A stretch of 8,702 nucleotides of DNA from an uncultured Clostridia bacterium (lineage in GTDB: Bacteria; Bacillota; Clostridia; TANB77; CAG-508). A program made the translations under genes and the position numbers. Location: contig CALXJL010000064.1 of the NCBI GenBank assembly GCA_944388615.1, forward strand, positions 1 through 8,702, read 5' to 3'. Numbering within the stretch: the stretch's first letter is position 1; each line of letters opens with the position of its first letter. Of this stretch, positions 1-7,362 are shown in pieces. The notes beneath the pieces were generated by a model. It had not been told where the DNA came from, made no database searches, and worked only from the letters and a program-made list of their open reading frames with translations.

Positions 1-1
1 T

Positions 2-79
2 GGCATAAATTTTTTACCATCGATTATATAAATTTTTAAACTTTCAAAAAAAATTACACACTTTTCTTGACAAAGTCAC
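2..79 (-). CDS. Possible start of an unidentified gene, cut by the left edge
   Basis: Directly downstream of sigE there is a ribosome-binding-like GAGGTGA, followed by an open frame that runs to the edge of the window. The likeliest start is TTG at 73-71, and GTG at 79-77 and 61-59 are in the same frame. The 24 codons read M-S-R-K-V-C-N-F-F-E-S-L-K-I-Y-I-I-D-G-K and then K-F-M-P. In many Clostridia sigE is followed by sigG, but this does not resemble the SigG N-terminus that I know. I do not recognise the product. The fragment is too short to prove that it is coding, and only the good ribosome-binding site and the absence of stops support it. Confidence 0.3.
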
Positions 80-89
80 CTCTATATTT

Positions 90-821
90 TTATCCTGTTT
101 TACTAACTATATCTTTTTTCATTTTCTTTATAATCTTTTTTTCTAATCTTGAAATATAACTTTGAGATATTCCAAGCATATCCGCCACTTCTTTCTGAGT
201 TTTTTCTTTACCATTTATAAAGCCAAATCTCAACTCCATTATATTTCTTTCTCTATTTCCAAGCTTTTTAAATGATGCTCTTAATAATGTTTTATCAACT
301 TCATCTTCTATATGTCTAGATGTTATATCTGGGTCTGTCCCCAATATATCTGATAATAATAATTCATTTCCATCTCCGTCTTGATTTAATGGTTCATCAA
401 TTGATAATTCTCCTTTTATTCTATTACTTCTCCTTAGATACATTAGGATCTCATTCTCTATACAACGTGATGCATATGTAGCTAATTTTATTTTCTTTTC
501 AGCATTGAATGTATTTACTCCTTTCATTAACCCTATTGTACCTATTGAAATTAAGTCTTCTAATCCTACACCTGTGTTTTCAAATTTCTTAGCAATATAT
601 ACTACTAATCTCAAATTTCTTTCCACTAATATTTGTCTTGTTTCTAATTTTCCTTCTGATAATTCCTCTATCAACTCTTGTTCTTTTTCAGGTGATAATG
701 GTGGAGGTAATGTTTGACTTCCTCCAACATAAAATATAGGAAGTTCATCATACCCCTCTTTATTTATGTATTTTGCATAAATTGTATTTATACTGTCCTT
801 TAATATTTGCAATATATTCAT
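90..821 (-). CDS. sigE: RNA polymerase sporulation sigma factor SigE (pro-sigma-E)
   Basis: This is the mother-cell sigma factor active after asymmetric division, made as an inactive membrane-associated precursor. The protein is 243 aa. Residues 1 to about 29 form an amphipathic pro-sequence, followed by the family-typical YVGGSQTLPPPL at 31-42. Region 2 spans about 45-134, with ERNLRLVVYIAKKFENTG and ATYASRCIENEILMYLRR (core binding and -10 recognition). Region 4 at about 175-236 carries a helix-turn-helix (about 208-229, EVADMLGISQSYISRLEKK). The length and sequence closely match Bacillus subtilis SigE as I remember it. The ATG has AGGAG 11 nt upstream. The first 62 nt of the gene overlap the end of spoIIGA in another frame, which suggests translational coupling between protease and substrate. 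The frame is intact. Confidence 0.96.
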   Translation of the reverse strand: MNILQILKDSINTIYAKYINKEGYDELPIFYVGGSQTLPPPLSPEKEQELIEELSEGKLETRQILVERNLRLVVYIAKKFENTGVGLEDLISIGTIGLMKGVNTFNAEKKIKLATYASRCIENEILMYLRRSNRIKGELSIDEPLNQDGDGNELLLSDILGTDPDITSRHIEDEVDKTLLRASFKKLGNRERNIMELRFGFINGKEKTQKEVADMLGISQSYISRLEKKIIKKMKKDIVSKTG

Positions 822-1710
822 TTACTCTCTTGCTCCTCTCTAATATATCAATACCAAGCAAGGCTGAATATTTTCCATTACTCTTAAATTGTTTCTCAAA
901 TACTCCTATTATCACATCATCTGTTTCATATTTCTTATTATCTAATTCTATAATTAATTTTTCTGCTCTTATTCCCATTAATATTCCATTTTCCTTTCCT
1001 ACTGAAGAATATGGAATTAATTTTATTTTGGAAATATATTCATCTCTTACATCTATTCTTTCTACATCACCTCCTATATCTATATTTAAAATATCATCTG
1101 GAATAATATTATTAAGCTTTTCCTTTTCAACTATTATCACTGGAGATTTACTTATAGGTTCTACTAATAGATTTCCTGTATCCAACATAGCTTTTAATTC
1201 TATTTCTTTATTATTCATTACTATTCTTATATTTCCATATACTGAACTAGCTCTAAACATTTTCTTTAAAATTTTTATTGTTTTCACAATTATCAAATAC
1301 CCTATTATAATTCCGCTTATTAAAATTTTCGCAGAACTAATTCCTATTACTACTCCATTTCTTATTACAATCTGGTTTTTTCCAATGTTAAATAAAACAG
1401 CAAATATAGCTCCCCCTAGTCCAAATGTTACTAGATAAAAAACTATGATTTCCTGTATTATTTCTTTTATTATTTTACTATTAAATGCTATTTTTATTAT
1501 TAATATAGACATTATTATTTTTATAAATAAAGATAGCATTCCTGTTTCAATATTAATATATGATAAAACAGCATATATTCCACCTATAATACTCGCAAAT
1601 AATATCCTGATTTTTTTAAGTTTTTTCTTTAGAATTTTAAATGTAATCAATAAAATAATATAATTTATACACAGATTTTCTATAAAAACAACATCTGCAT
1701 ATAATATCAC
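760..1710 (-). CDS. spoIIGA: SpoIIGA, membrane aspartic protease that processes pro-sigma-E
   Basis: SpoIIGA sits in the asymmetric septum and removes the pro-sequence of sigma-E once it receives the forespore signal (SpoIIR). The 316-aa product has about five hydrophobic segments in its first half (around 4-24, 34-53, 58-76, 84-110 and 123-147). A soluble C-terminal domain follows, with the aspartic-protease motif LDTGN and catalytic Asp at 177. The later LLGIDIL near residue 293 fits the end of the protease fold. The start is GTG at 1710, preceded at 4 nt by GAGGTGA. B. subtilis SpoIIGA is about 309 aa, so the length is normal. Transcription probably starts in the 1711-1790 interval, where a Spo0A-box match lies. 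The 3' end overlaps sigE by 62 nt. Confidence 0.95.
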   Translation of the reverse strand: MILYADVVFIENLCINYIILLITFKILKKKLKKIRILFASIIGGIYAVLSYINIETGMLSLFIKIIMSILIIKIAFNSKIIKEIIQEIIVFYLVTFGLGGAIFAVLFNIGKNQIVIRNGVVIGISSAKILISGIIIGYLIIVKTIKILKKMFRASSVYGNIRIVMNNKEIELKAMLDTGNLLVEPISKSPVIIVEKEKLNNIIPDDILNIDIGGDVERIDVRDEYISKIKLIPYSSVGKENGILMGIRAEKLIIELDNKKYETDDVIIGVFEKQFKSNGKYSALLGIDILERSKRVNEYIANIKGQYKYNLCKIHK

Positions 1711-1745
1711 TTGATCACCTCTTTTCTTCTGCTAGGGTCAATATT

Positions 1746-1778
1746 ATTTTATTACTTTTTCACTTAAAATACTGTCAC
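1746..1778 (-). promoter_or_regulatory. Candidate spoIIGA-sigE promoter with long spacer
   Basis: Reading the minus strand, GTGACA (1778-1773) and TAAAAT (1751-1746) each match the sigma-A -35 and -10 consensus at 5 of 6 positions. They are separated by 21 bp rather than 17. The Spo0A-dependent spoIIG promoter of B. subtilis is known for an over-long spacer of about 22 bp, so this spacing is meaningful only together with the nearby Spo0A-box match at 1786-1792. In DNA this AT-rich, hexamer matches occur by chance, so this remains a proposal. Confidence 0.35.
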
Positions 1779-1785
1779 TTTTTAG

Positions 1786-1792
1786 TGGCGAA
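1786..1792 (+). promoter_or_regulatory. Putative Spo0A box upstream of spoIIGA
   Basis: TGGCGAA on the plus strand fits the core Spo0A recognition sequence TGNCGAA exactly. It lies about 8 bp upstream of the candidate -35 of spoIIGA and 76 bp upstream of its GTG start. Spo0A~P directly activates spoIIG in studied endospore formers, so a box here is expected. The 7-bp motif overlaps the T-tract of the ftsZ terminator, and no clean second box was found. Confidence 0.4.
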
Positions 1793-1829
1793 AAAAAGAA
1801 ATAATCTACATCTTTAGACTATTTCTTTT
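1791..1829 (-). terminator. Rho-independent terminator after ftsZ
   Basis: On the minus strand a 14-base arm (1829-1816, AAAAGAAATAGTCT) pairs with 1807-1794 (AGATTATTTCTTTT) across an 8-base loop. All positions pair, including one G-U. The 3' arm runs into an uninterrupted T7 (1797-1791). The hairpin begins about 7 nt after the ftsZ stop codon. It should end the division-gene transcript and separate it from the sporulation pair. Confidence 0.85.
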
Positions 1830-1835
1830 CTACAT

Positions 1836-2954
1836 TTATTTATTTAAATTTTTATTTTTTCTTAAAAAAGATGGTATATCTAAGTCATTTGAACTATTTG
1901 AATTTTCAACTGGTGCTGGAATTGAATTTATTTTATTTTCCCATGCTTTATTAATTACATCTCCAACTGGTACATTAGGTATACTTAAATCTTTTTCAAA
2001 ACCTGTTGCAATAACTGTTATTACTATATCTTCATCTAAGCTTTCATCAATTACTGCACCAAATATAATATTCGCTTCTGGATCTACACTTCTTTGGATT
2101 AATTCTGCTGCTGTATTTACTTCGTGTAATCCTAAGTTAGAACCACCTGTTATATTTATGATTACTCCTCTTGCTCCTTCAATAGATGTCTCAAGCATTG
2201 GACTTTGTACAGCTTGTTTTGCAGCATCTTCTGCTCTATTTTCTCCTGAAGCTCTTCCTATTCCCATATGTGCCATTCCTGTATTCAACATTATTGTTTT
2301 AACATCTGCAAAATCTAAGTTTACAAGACCTGGTACTGCTATTAAATCTGATATACCTTGAACACCTTGTCTTAAAACATCATCCGCCATTTTAAATGCT
2401 TCTACTATTGATGTTTTTCTATCTATAACTTGAAGTAATTTATCATTTGGTATTACTACCAATGTATCAACATTACCTTTTAGACTTTCTATTCCTCTTT
2501 CAGCTTGTGATAAACGTTTCTTTCCTTCAAAAGTAAATGGCTTTGTTACAACACCTATTGTTAGTATTCCCATTTCTTTTGCACATGCTGCAACTATTGG
2601 AGCTGCTCCAGTACCTGTTCCTCCACCCATTCCGGCAGTTACAAATACCATATCTGCTCCGCGTAAAGCATCTGTTATTTCTGCTTTACTTTCTTCTGCA
2701 GATTGTGCTCCTATATCTGGATTAGCTCCTGCACCTAATCCTCTTGTTATTTTTTCTCCAATTTGAATTTTTGATGCTGCTTTAGATATTAATAAAGCTT
2801 GTCTATCTGTATTAACAGCTATAAATTCTACTCCTTTTATTCCTGAATCAACCATTCTATTTACTGCATTATTTCCTGCTCCTCCAACACCTATTACCTT
2901 TATTGTAGCAGTTCCATCCAGCATTACATTTTCTTCCATGCTATCCATAATCAT
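1836..2954 (-). CDS. ftsZ: Cell division protein FtsZ
   Basis: FtsZ is the tubulin-like GTPase that polymerises into the cytoplasmic Z-ring and recruits the division machinery. The 372-aa protein shows the nucleotide-binding start VGGAGNNAVNRM (23-34), NTDRQAL (48-54), and the tubulin signature GGGTGTG (110-116). The T7 synergy loop NLDFAD (212-217), which completes the GTPase site of the neighbouring subunit, is also present. A linker of about 30 residues leads to the conserved C-terminal peptide DIPSFLRK (359-366), which binds FtsA and other partners. The ATG has GGGAGG about 9 nt upstream. The gene follows ftsA after 119 nt and is followed immediately by a strong terminator. Nothing is missing. 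Confidence 0.98.
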   Translation of the reverse strand: MIMDSMEENVMLDGTATIKVIGVGGAGNNAVNRMVDSGIKGVEFIAVNTDRQALLISKAASKIQIGEKITRGLGAGANPDIGAQSAEESKAEITDALRGADMVFVTAGMGGGTGTGAAPIVAACAKEMGILTIGVVTKPFTFEGKKRLSQAERGIESLKGNVDTLVVIPNDKLLQVIDRKTSIVEAFKMADDVLRQGVQGISDLIAVPGLVNLDFADVKTIMLNTGMAHMGIGRASGENRAEDAAKQAVQSPMLETSIEGARGVIINITGGSNLGLHEVNTAAELIQRSVDPEANIIFGAVIDESLDEDIVITVIATGFEKDLSIPNVPVGDVINKAWENKINSIPAPVENSNSSNDLDIPSFLRKNKNLNK

Positions 2955-3041
2955 AAAGTTTTTCCTCCCTTTTTAAACTTAGAATGCTCTATCTTTTTAA
3001 GCCTTCTTATATGTTTTAAAATTAATAACTATTTTTCACTT

Positions 3042-3062
3042 CTTCATAAAACATTTATGAAG
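3042..3062. repeat. Perfect 9-bp palindrome between ftsA and ftsZ
   Basis: CTTCATAAA (3042-3050) and TTTATGAAG (3054-3062) are exact inverted repeats around a 3-base loop, 11 nt beyond the ftsA stop. No T-run follows on the minus strand, so a classical terminator is unlikely. It could be an RNA stem that stabilises or processes the ftsA-ftsZ message, or a protein-binding dyad. I saw no convincing promoter in the remaining part of this gap. Confidence 0.55.
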
Positions 3063-3073
3063 ATTTACTATTT

Positions 3074-4303
3074 TTACGAATAAAAAAAGTCTTTCACTTT
3101 TTCTAAAAATCTTTTAAATACATTTTCCTCTGTATTAGTATCTATACTACTAGATACTGTTCTTGCAAAAGGTCTTGCTGCAACATATCTAATTAATGAA
3201 TATGCTGTTCTATATTCTGGTCTAATTGTGCTTATTAACCTTCCTGTTGATATTTTTACTGGTGTATTTAATATAACTTTTCCAGCAACATCGCTTTTAC
3301 TTATATTTGTTATACCTTGTCCAGTAAGTACTACATTATTTATTCTTTGCTTTACTCCTTGTGTAGTTATATCTTTATTTACAAGTGAAAATATTTCTTC
3401 TATTCTTGCTTCTATAATTTCTATAAGCTCTGAACTTTTTATATTAACCATTCCTTGTTCACTCTTACAAGTAGTTAATGTTATATCATTATCATTATCT
3501 ATATAAGATTTCATTGCTAGCCCATATTGTCTTTTTAGTTTATCTGCTTCTTCTTCTGATATGTCTAATACTACTGCAATATCTTTAGTAATATTATCTC
3601 CTCCTAAAGGTATTGTATTTGTATAAATATATGAAGAACCTTCAAAAACTCCAATATCTGTATTTCCTGCTCCAATATCTAAAATCATTATATTATCATT
3701 TAGTTCGTTCGTATCTAAAACTAAGTTTCTTTCAGCTAATGTAATTGGAACAACTCCATCTATTTCTATTCCAACTTTTCTAAATATATTATTTAACTGT
3801 TTTATATAATCTCTATCTGCTAATACAATTTGAGCATTAACTGTAAATGTTGAACTTAAAGTTCCTATTGGATCTGTAACTTTTTTACCATTTTCTAATA
3901 CAAATTGCTCTGCTACAATGTCTATCACAGTTTTTCCATCCGGAATATCTATATCTTTTACTTGCATTATTGCTGATGATATATCTTTTTGTGTTATACC
4001 AACATACTTATCTTTTGGCTCTTTTACAACACTATTTTGAACTATTGTAACATATTTTCCAGGTATTGTTATATATGCTGAATTTATTTTTAGATTAGCT
4101 TCCATTTCTGCATCACTAATCACTTTAGATATAGCAGCTACTATACTACTTTCATCTACTATTTTTCCCTTTTTTATGCCCTCACATTTTTGCATTGTGT
4201 TACATATAATTTCAATTTGGTTAAAATTATTTACTTCTCCTATAACACTACTCACTTTTGAAGTACCAATGTCTATTCCTACAATTATATCTCCTATAGC
4301 CAA
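3074..4303 (-). CDS. ftsA: Cell division protein FtsA
   Basis: FtsA is an actin-like ATPase that anchors FtsZ filaments to the membrane. From the TTG start it has 409 aa. The actin-fold phosphate-1 motif VGIDIGTSKV is near residues 8-17, the 1C domain is at about 80-165, and phosphate-2 ILDIGAGNTDIG is near 207-218. The adenosine-region motif VVLTGQGITNI has Gln where many homologues have Gly. The last residues (FKRFLEKVKDFF) form the amphipathic membrane-targeting helix. An ATG five codons upstream (4318) opens the same frame, but it has no ribosome-binding site, and the GGAGG overlapping it sits 8 nt before TTG 4303. I therefore take TTG as the start. A 127-nt gap upstream contains a possible promoter. 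Confidence 0.95.
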   Translation of the reverse strand: MAIGDIIVGIDIGTSKVSSVIGEVNNFNQIEIICNTMQKCEGIKKGKIVDESSIVAAISKVISDAEMEANLKINSAYITIPGKYVTIVQNSVVKEPKDKYVGITQKDISSAIMQVKDIDIPDGKTVIDIVAEQFVLENGKKVTDPIGTLSSTFTVNAQIVLADRDYIKQLNNIFRKVGIEIDGVVPITLAERNLVLDTNELNDNIMILDIGAGNTDIGVFEGSSYIYTNTIPLGGDNITKDIAVVLDISEEEADKLKRQYGLAMKSYIDNDNDITLTTCKSEQGMVNIKSSELIEIIEARIEEIFSLVNKDITTQGVKQRINNVVLTGQGITNISKSDVAGKVILNTPVKISTGRLISTIRPEYRTAYSLIRYVAARPFARTVSSSIDTNTEENVFKRFLEKVKDFFYS

Positions 4304-4345
4304 AGTTAACGCCTCCATTTTTTAACTGCTTTTTAATTCTTCATT

Positions 4346-4374
4346 AGAATATATTATTTGACAAAAAAAGTCAA
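4346..4374 (-). promoter_or_regulatory. Candidate ftsA promoter with overlapping small dyad
   Basis: The minus strand has TTGACT (4374-4369), then 17 bp, then TATTCT (4351-4346). This is 5 of 6 for the -35 and 4 of 6 for the -10 with ideal spacing, about 43 bp before the TTG start of ftsA. The -35 lies within an inverted repeat TTGAC-A7-GTCAA (4358-4374), which could be an operator or a small RNA stem. It would let ftsA and ftsZ be made independently of the genes upstream. Confidence 0.4.
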
Positions 4375-4390
4375 TAGATTTTTGTTATAT

Positions 4391-4412
4391 TTTTGTAATA
4401 ATTTTGTAATAA
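4391..4412. repeat. Tandem 11-bp direct repeat after sbp
   Basis: TTTTGTAATAA occurs twice head to tail (4391-4401 and 4402-4412), and a further TTTTG follows at 4413-4417. It lies 18 nt past the sbp stop codon in the non-coding gap before ftsA. It may be slippage in AT-rich DNA, and no function is evident. Confidence 0.6.
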
Positions 4413-4429
4413 TTTTGAAATTTTTCTTT

Positions 4430-4798
4430 TTAAGTATTTTGTGTCTTTTTTGCTTTCCTATTTGTTATTTTTTCTAGGTAATATCTTCTAAGCATTGCTA
4501 AATTATTAAACATTCTACTAACAAAAACAAATATTGTTGCCAAATATATATCTACATTTAATTTTTGCCCTAAATATGTAAGTAATATAGATAAAATTGC
4601 ATTTCCAAAAAAACCAGATACAAAGACCATTATATCAAAATTCTTTTTTATTGTTGCAACCATTCCCCCAAATACAGAATCTAGTGCTGCTATTATTGCT
4701 ATCGCTAAATAACCAGAGTATGAGTAAGGGATTATTGGTGCCACTCCACCTATTATTGCTCCTAAAATACAACCAACTATTATTGCTATAAAAATCAC
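4430..4798 (-). CDS. sbp: Small basic membrane protein Sbp (DUF1290 family)
   Basis: This 122-aa protein has about three hydrophobic segments (around 2-20, 28-47 and 54-76) and possibly a fourth (about 82-98). It ends in a basic tail (RRYYLEKITNRKAKK). Size, Gly-rich membrane segments and position between DUF881 genes and ftsA match the small basic protein encoded in the same place in Bacillus and Clostridia. Its biochemical role is not well defined, although the location ties it to division or septum formation. The start is GTG at 4798 in a GTGA overlap with the stop of the upstream gene, with GGGAGG about 10 nt ahead. The two are therefore probably translationally coupled. Confidence 0.9.
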   Translation of the reverse strand: MIFIAIIVGCILGAIIGGVAPIIPYSYSGYLAIAIIAALDSVFGGMVATIKKNFDIMVFVSGFFGNAILSILLTYLGQKLNVDIYLATIFVFVSRMFNNLAMLRRYYLEKITNRKAKKTQNT

Positions 4799-5532
4799 TG
4801 TTCTTCTACCTCCCTTAAATATTTTATTTCCATATCTCTACTATTCTTTAAAATCTGAATATTTCTTTCAGTAGATAATGTAATATTTTTTCCACTATTT
4901 TTATATTTATCTATAAATCCATTATCTTTTAAATTTAATGTACTTGTTAAATATGTTGGATTTCCTATTGCTTTAACTACATATGGTGAAGTTACTCTTT
5001 GCAAATCTATTCTTATTAATGTTGCATTTACAGTTGCTATGTATGAACTATTTGTTATTCTTATATCATTTATTGATATAGCCTCTGCACCTGCATATCT
5101 TAATTCATTGACCAATTCTAATAAATCACTAGATGTTATAGTAGATTCTTCTGAGTCTGTTAATGTAACAATTACACCTTCACCTTTAACATCTGTTTTA
5201 CCAACTAACAAATCTGTTTCAGCCAATTCTTTATCTAATAATTCTTCTGTTTCCTGATCATTATTTAATTTTTCTCTATATTCATTAATTGTATTATTAT
5301 TTTCTTCTAATTTTTTTGATGTTTCTTCATATCTTGTTTTCCAACTAGAAATTTGTGTTCTTAATTCCGCTTCTCTCATATTTTCAATATCAGTTATATT
5401 AGTTTCTTCAACAGTTTTAAATTGTATTGATATAGTACAAACCAATATAATACATATCAGTCCAATTATTATGGACATAATTAATTCTGATTTATTAATA
5501 TTTTTAGTGAATTCTTTTATCTTATTTTTCAA
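4795..5532 (-). CDS. DUF881 membrane-anchored protein (YlxW/YlxX-like), second copy
   Basis: From TTG 5532 the product has 245 aa. A short basic cytoplasmic N-terminus is followed by one membrane segment (about 17-36), then a coiled-coil stretch (about 45-90, rich in Glu, Lys and Asn). The DUF881 domain follows, with the signature NELRYAGAEAISINDIRI and VTSPYVVKAIGNP. Proteins of this family accompany divIB in Firmicutes, and their role is unproven. A GTG three codons upstream (5541) is in frame, but it abuts the AAAGGGG ribosome-binding site, which is ideally placed (8 nt) for TTG 5532. The copy is a diverged paralogue of its upstream neighbour, 24 nt away from the GTG. Its stop overlaps the sbp start. 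Confidence 0.9.
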   Translation of the reverse strand: MKNKIKEFTKNINKSELIMSIIIGLICIILVCTISIQFKTVEETNITDIENMREAELRTQISSWKTRYEETSKKLEENNNTINEYREKLNNDQETEELLDKELAETDLLVGKTDVKGEGVIVTLTDSEESTITSSDLLELVNELRYAGAEAISINDIRITNSSYIATVNATLIRIDLQRVTSPYVVKAIGNPTYLTSTLNLKDNGFIDKYKNSGKNITLSTERNIQILKNSRDMEIKYLREVEEQ

Positions 5533-5565
5533 GTATTTCACCCCTTTGTATATAGTTATTTTTTA

Positions 5566-6294
5566 TTATTGTACAGTTTTCATATATTGTGCATTTATAA
5601 CACCACTAAATTTATTTATATCTATTTTATCTGCTTTTTTCACTTCCACAATAACTCCTGTATTTTCTAGAGCTTCTATATAGCCACCAGGTCTTGTTAG
5701 TGAACCATACAACAATTCTGTTGATCCTATTGCTTTTATAGTAAATGGACTACCTACTGTTTCTCCATTAACTTGAATTATAACACCTTCGCATGTTATT
5801 GAAGTTGTTTGAACTATACGTTGATCATTTATTGAAATAGCTTCTGCACCGGCATTTTTCAATTCATTTACTATTGTTCTTAAATCCATATCATGCACTA
5901 GATAATAATCTATACTGTCTAATGCACTTAAGCTATCTGCTGTCACATTAGAATTATCTCTTAATGTTATTATTATGCCACTTCCAGTTACATCTGTAAG
6001 ACCTAATAACATATTATTTTCCCTAATTTGTTCTTCCTTACTTATATAATCGGAATTATCTTGAGTAGCTTCTTCTCTTATTTGAGTTAATTCTTTTTCC
6101 GAATTCTCTAATTCTTCAAGAGCATTATCATATCTTTCTTTCCACATTAATACTTCATCTCTTAACGAATCATCTGTTAGAGTTTGTGAAACTGTTGAAT
6201 TTGTTGATCCTATTGTTCTTATTTGTATTGCTATACACATTGTTAATATTAAACACATTAAACCTAAAGTTATCCATACTTGTTTTTTCTTCAT
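5566..6294 (-). CDS. DUF881 membrane-anchored protein (YlxW/YlxX-like), first copy
   Basis: The 242-aa product has one N-terminal membrane helix (about 7-26) after a KKK start, then an acidic coiled-coil region (about 48-90). The DUF881 domain has the signature NELKNAGAEAISINDQRI followed by VGSPFTIKAIGS. It is predicted to sit outside the membrane, attached by its N-terminus. ATG 6294 is preceded by GAGGAG at 8 nt. The gene follows ftsQ after 17 nt, so it is surely in the same operon. The known Firmicute pair ylxW-ylxX between divIB and sbp is the obvious equivalent, but I cannot assign which copy is which. Function is unknown beyond linkage to division genes. Confidence 0.92.
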   Translation of the reverse strand: MKKKQVWITLGLMCLILTMCIAIQIRTIGSTNSTVSQTLTDDSLRDEVLMWKERYDNALEELENSEKELTQIREEATQDNSDYISKEEQIRENNMLLGLTDVTGSGIIITLRDNSNVTADSLSALDSIDYYLVHDMDLRTIVNELKNAGAEAISINDQRIVQTTSITCEGVIIQVNGETVGSPFTIKAIGSTELLYGSLTRPGGYIEALENTGVIVEVKKADKIDINKFSGVINAQYMKTVQ

Positions 6295-6311
6295 AAACTT
6301 GTCTCCTCTAT

Positions 6312-7323
6312 TTAAACACTTTCTCTGAAAAAGGGATTTTCAGTATTCAAATCTTCATTTACAAAAATTTCTCCTTTTATTCCTTTTTCCTTTTCTATCA
6401 TATTTTTAACATATAATATTTTTGTACCTAAATTCGATATATCACCTATATGTACTGTTTTTTCTTCTGTTTCCAATTCCAATACATAATCTTCTTTATC
6501 TTCTATATTAATTTTCGTTACTAGCTGTGCAAGCTCATTATTTGTCATTATTTCCATTATCTTGAGTATATCTGACAGTGCATCTAAATCTTCTTCACAT
6601 AGCCTTAATCCTGGTTTTAACTCCTCTTCTTTAGATGAAATACCATATATTATTGGTTTTTCTATTTTTTCATTTGAAGTTTCTAAAATATATCCTCTAT
6701 TGTTAATATAAATATATGCATTACCATATTGTATATTAAATGTAGCTTCTCTTTCTTTAACTATTATTTCAATAGTATCTGGAAGACTTCTTCTTATATA
6801 TACTTGTTCTATATATGGATTTTGCAAGATATTTGACATTATATTTTTTCGTGAAAATGAAAATATATTTTTATCTTTTTCTATATTAGATAAATTTATT
6901 ATTGTTTGTGAATCTACATGTGAATTTCCTGATACATTTATATTTTTCACGTTAAATTGTGGTGAAACGAGTATAAATACTATTCCAGCAATAATTATAG
7001 CTAATATAAGAAATAATTTTATAATAATTGATGCTTTTGAATGTCTTTTTTTGTCAATAGTTTTTCCAGTATATTTTTTAGGAATTGCATTTTTAGTTTT
7101 TTTAGGATAATTTTTATTATACTGCATTTTTTTTATTGTCGTTTTTTTATTATGTGATCTATTTTTCTTATTCTTGTCCTTTTTATCTTCAACAGGAACA
7201 GATATACCTATAACAATTTCTTCATTAAAATTAAACTTATCATCTTTATTTTCTATTTGTTTTTTTGGGGCAGTTTTTTTTTCCTGCCCTTTTAACCTTT
7301 TTTTCTTTTAAATGTTTACTCAT
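6312..7323 (-). CDS. ftsQ: Cell division protein FtsQ/DivIB, with a one-base break in its N-terminal part
   Basis: FtsQ/DivIB is a bitopic membrane protein of the divisome that bridges early and late division proteins. The intact frame from ATG 7127 gives 271 aa. It has a Lys-rich cytoplasmic part, one membrane helix (about 33-54), a POTRA domain starting FNVKNINVSGNSHVDSQ, and a beta domain ending ENPFFRESV. That ATG has no ribosome-binding site. The same frame stays open upstream to a stop at 7310-7308 but contains no ATG, GTG or TTG there. ATG 7323, with AAAGG upstream, opens a second frame that stops after ten codons. Dropping one A from the A7 run (7304-7298) joins the two into about 336 aa with a very basic tail. 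So either the read has one A too many, or the gene is frameshifted or relies on slippage. The gene starts 39 nt after the murA stop. Confidence 0.85.
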
Positions 7324-7362
7324 ATATTTTACATTCCTTTCTCTTTAGCTAATAAACTAAAA

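Noticed and set aside
773..1663. Plus-strand open frames opposite spoIIGA
   Set aside because: They are complementary-strand shadows of a clearly identified gene. Their hydrophobic content only mirrors the membrane helices of SpoIIGA.
4795..6294. The two DUF881 genes as a recent duplication or one split gene
   Set aside because: Each has its own start, membrane helix, coiled coil and complete domain. They differ over most of their length, and a tandem pair is usual at this locus in Firmicutes.
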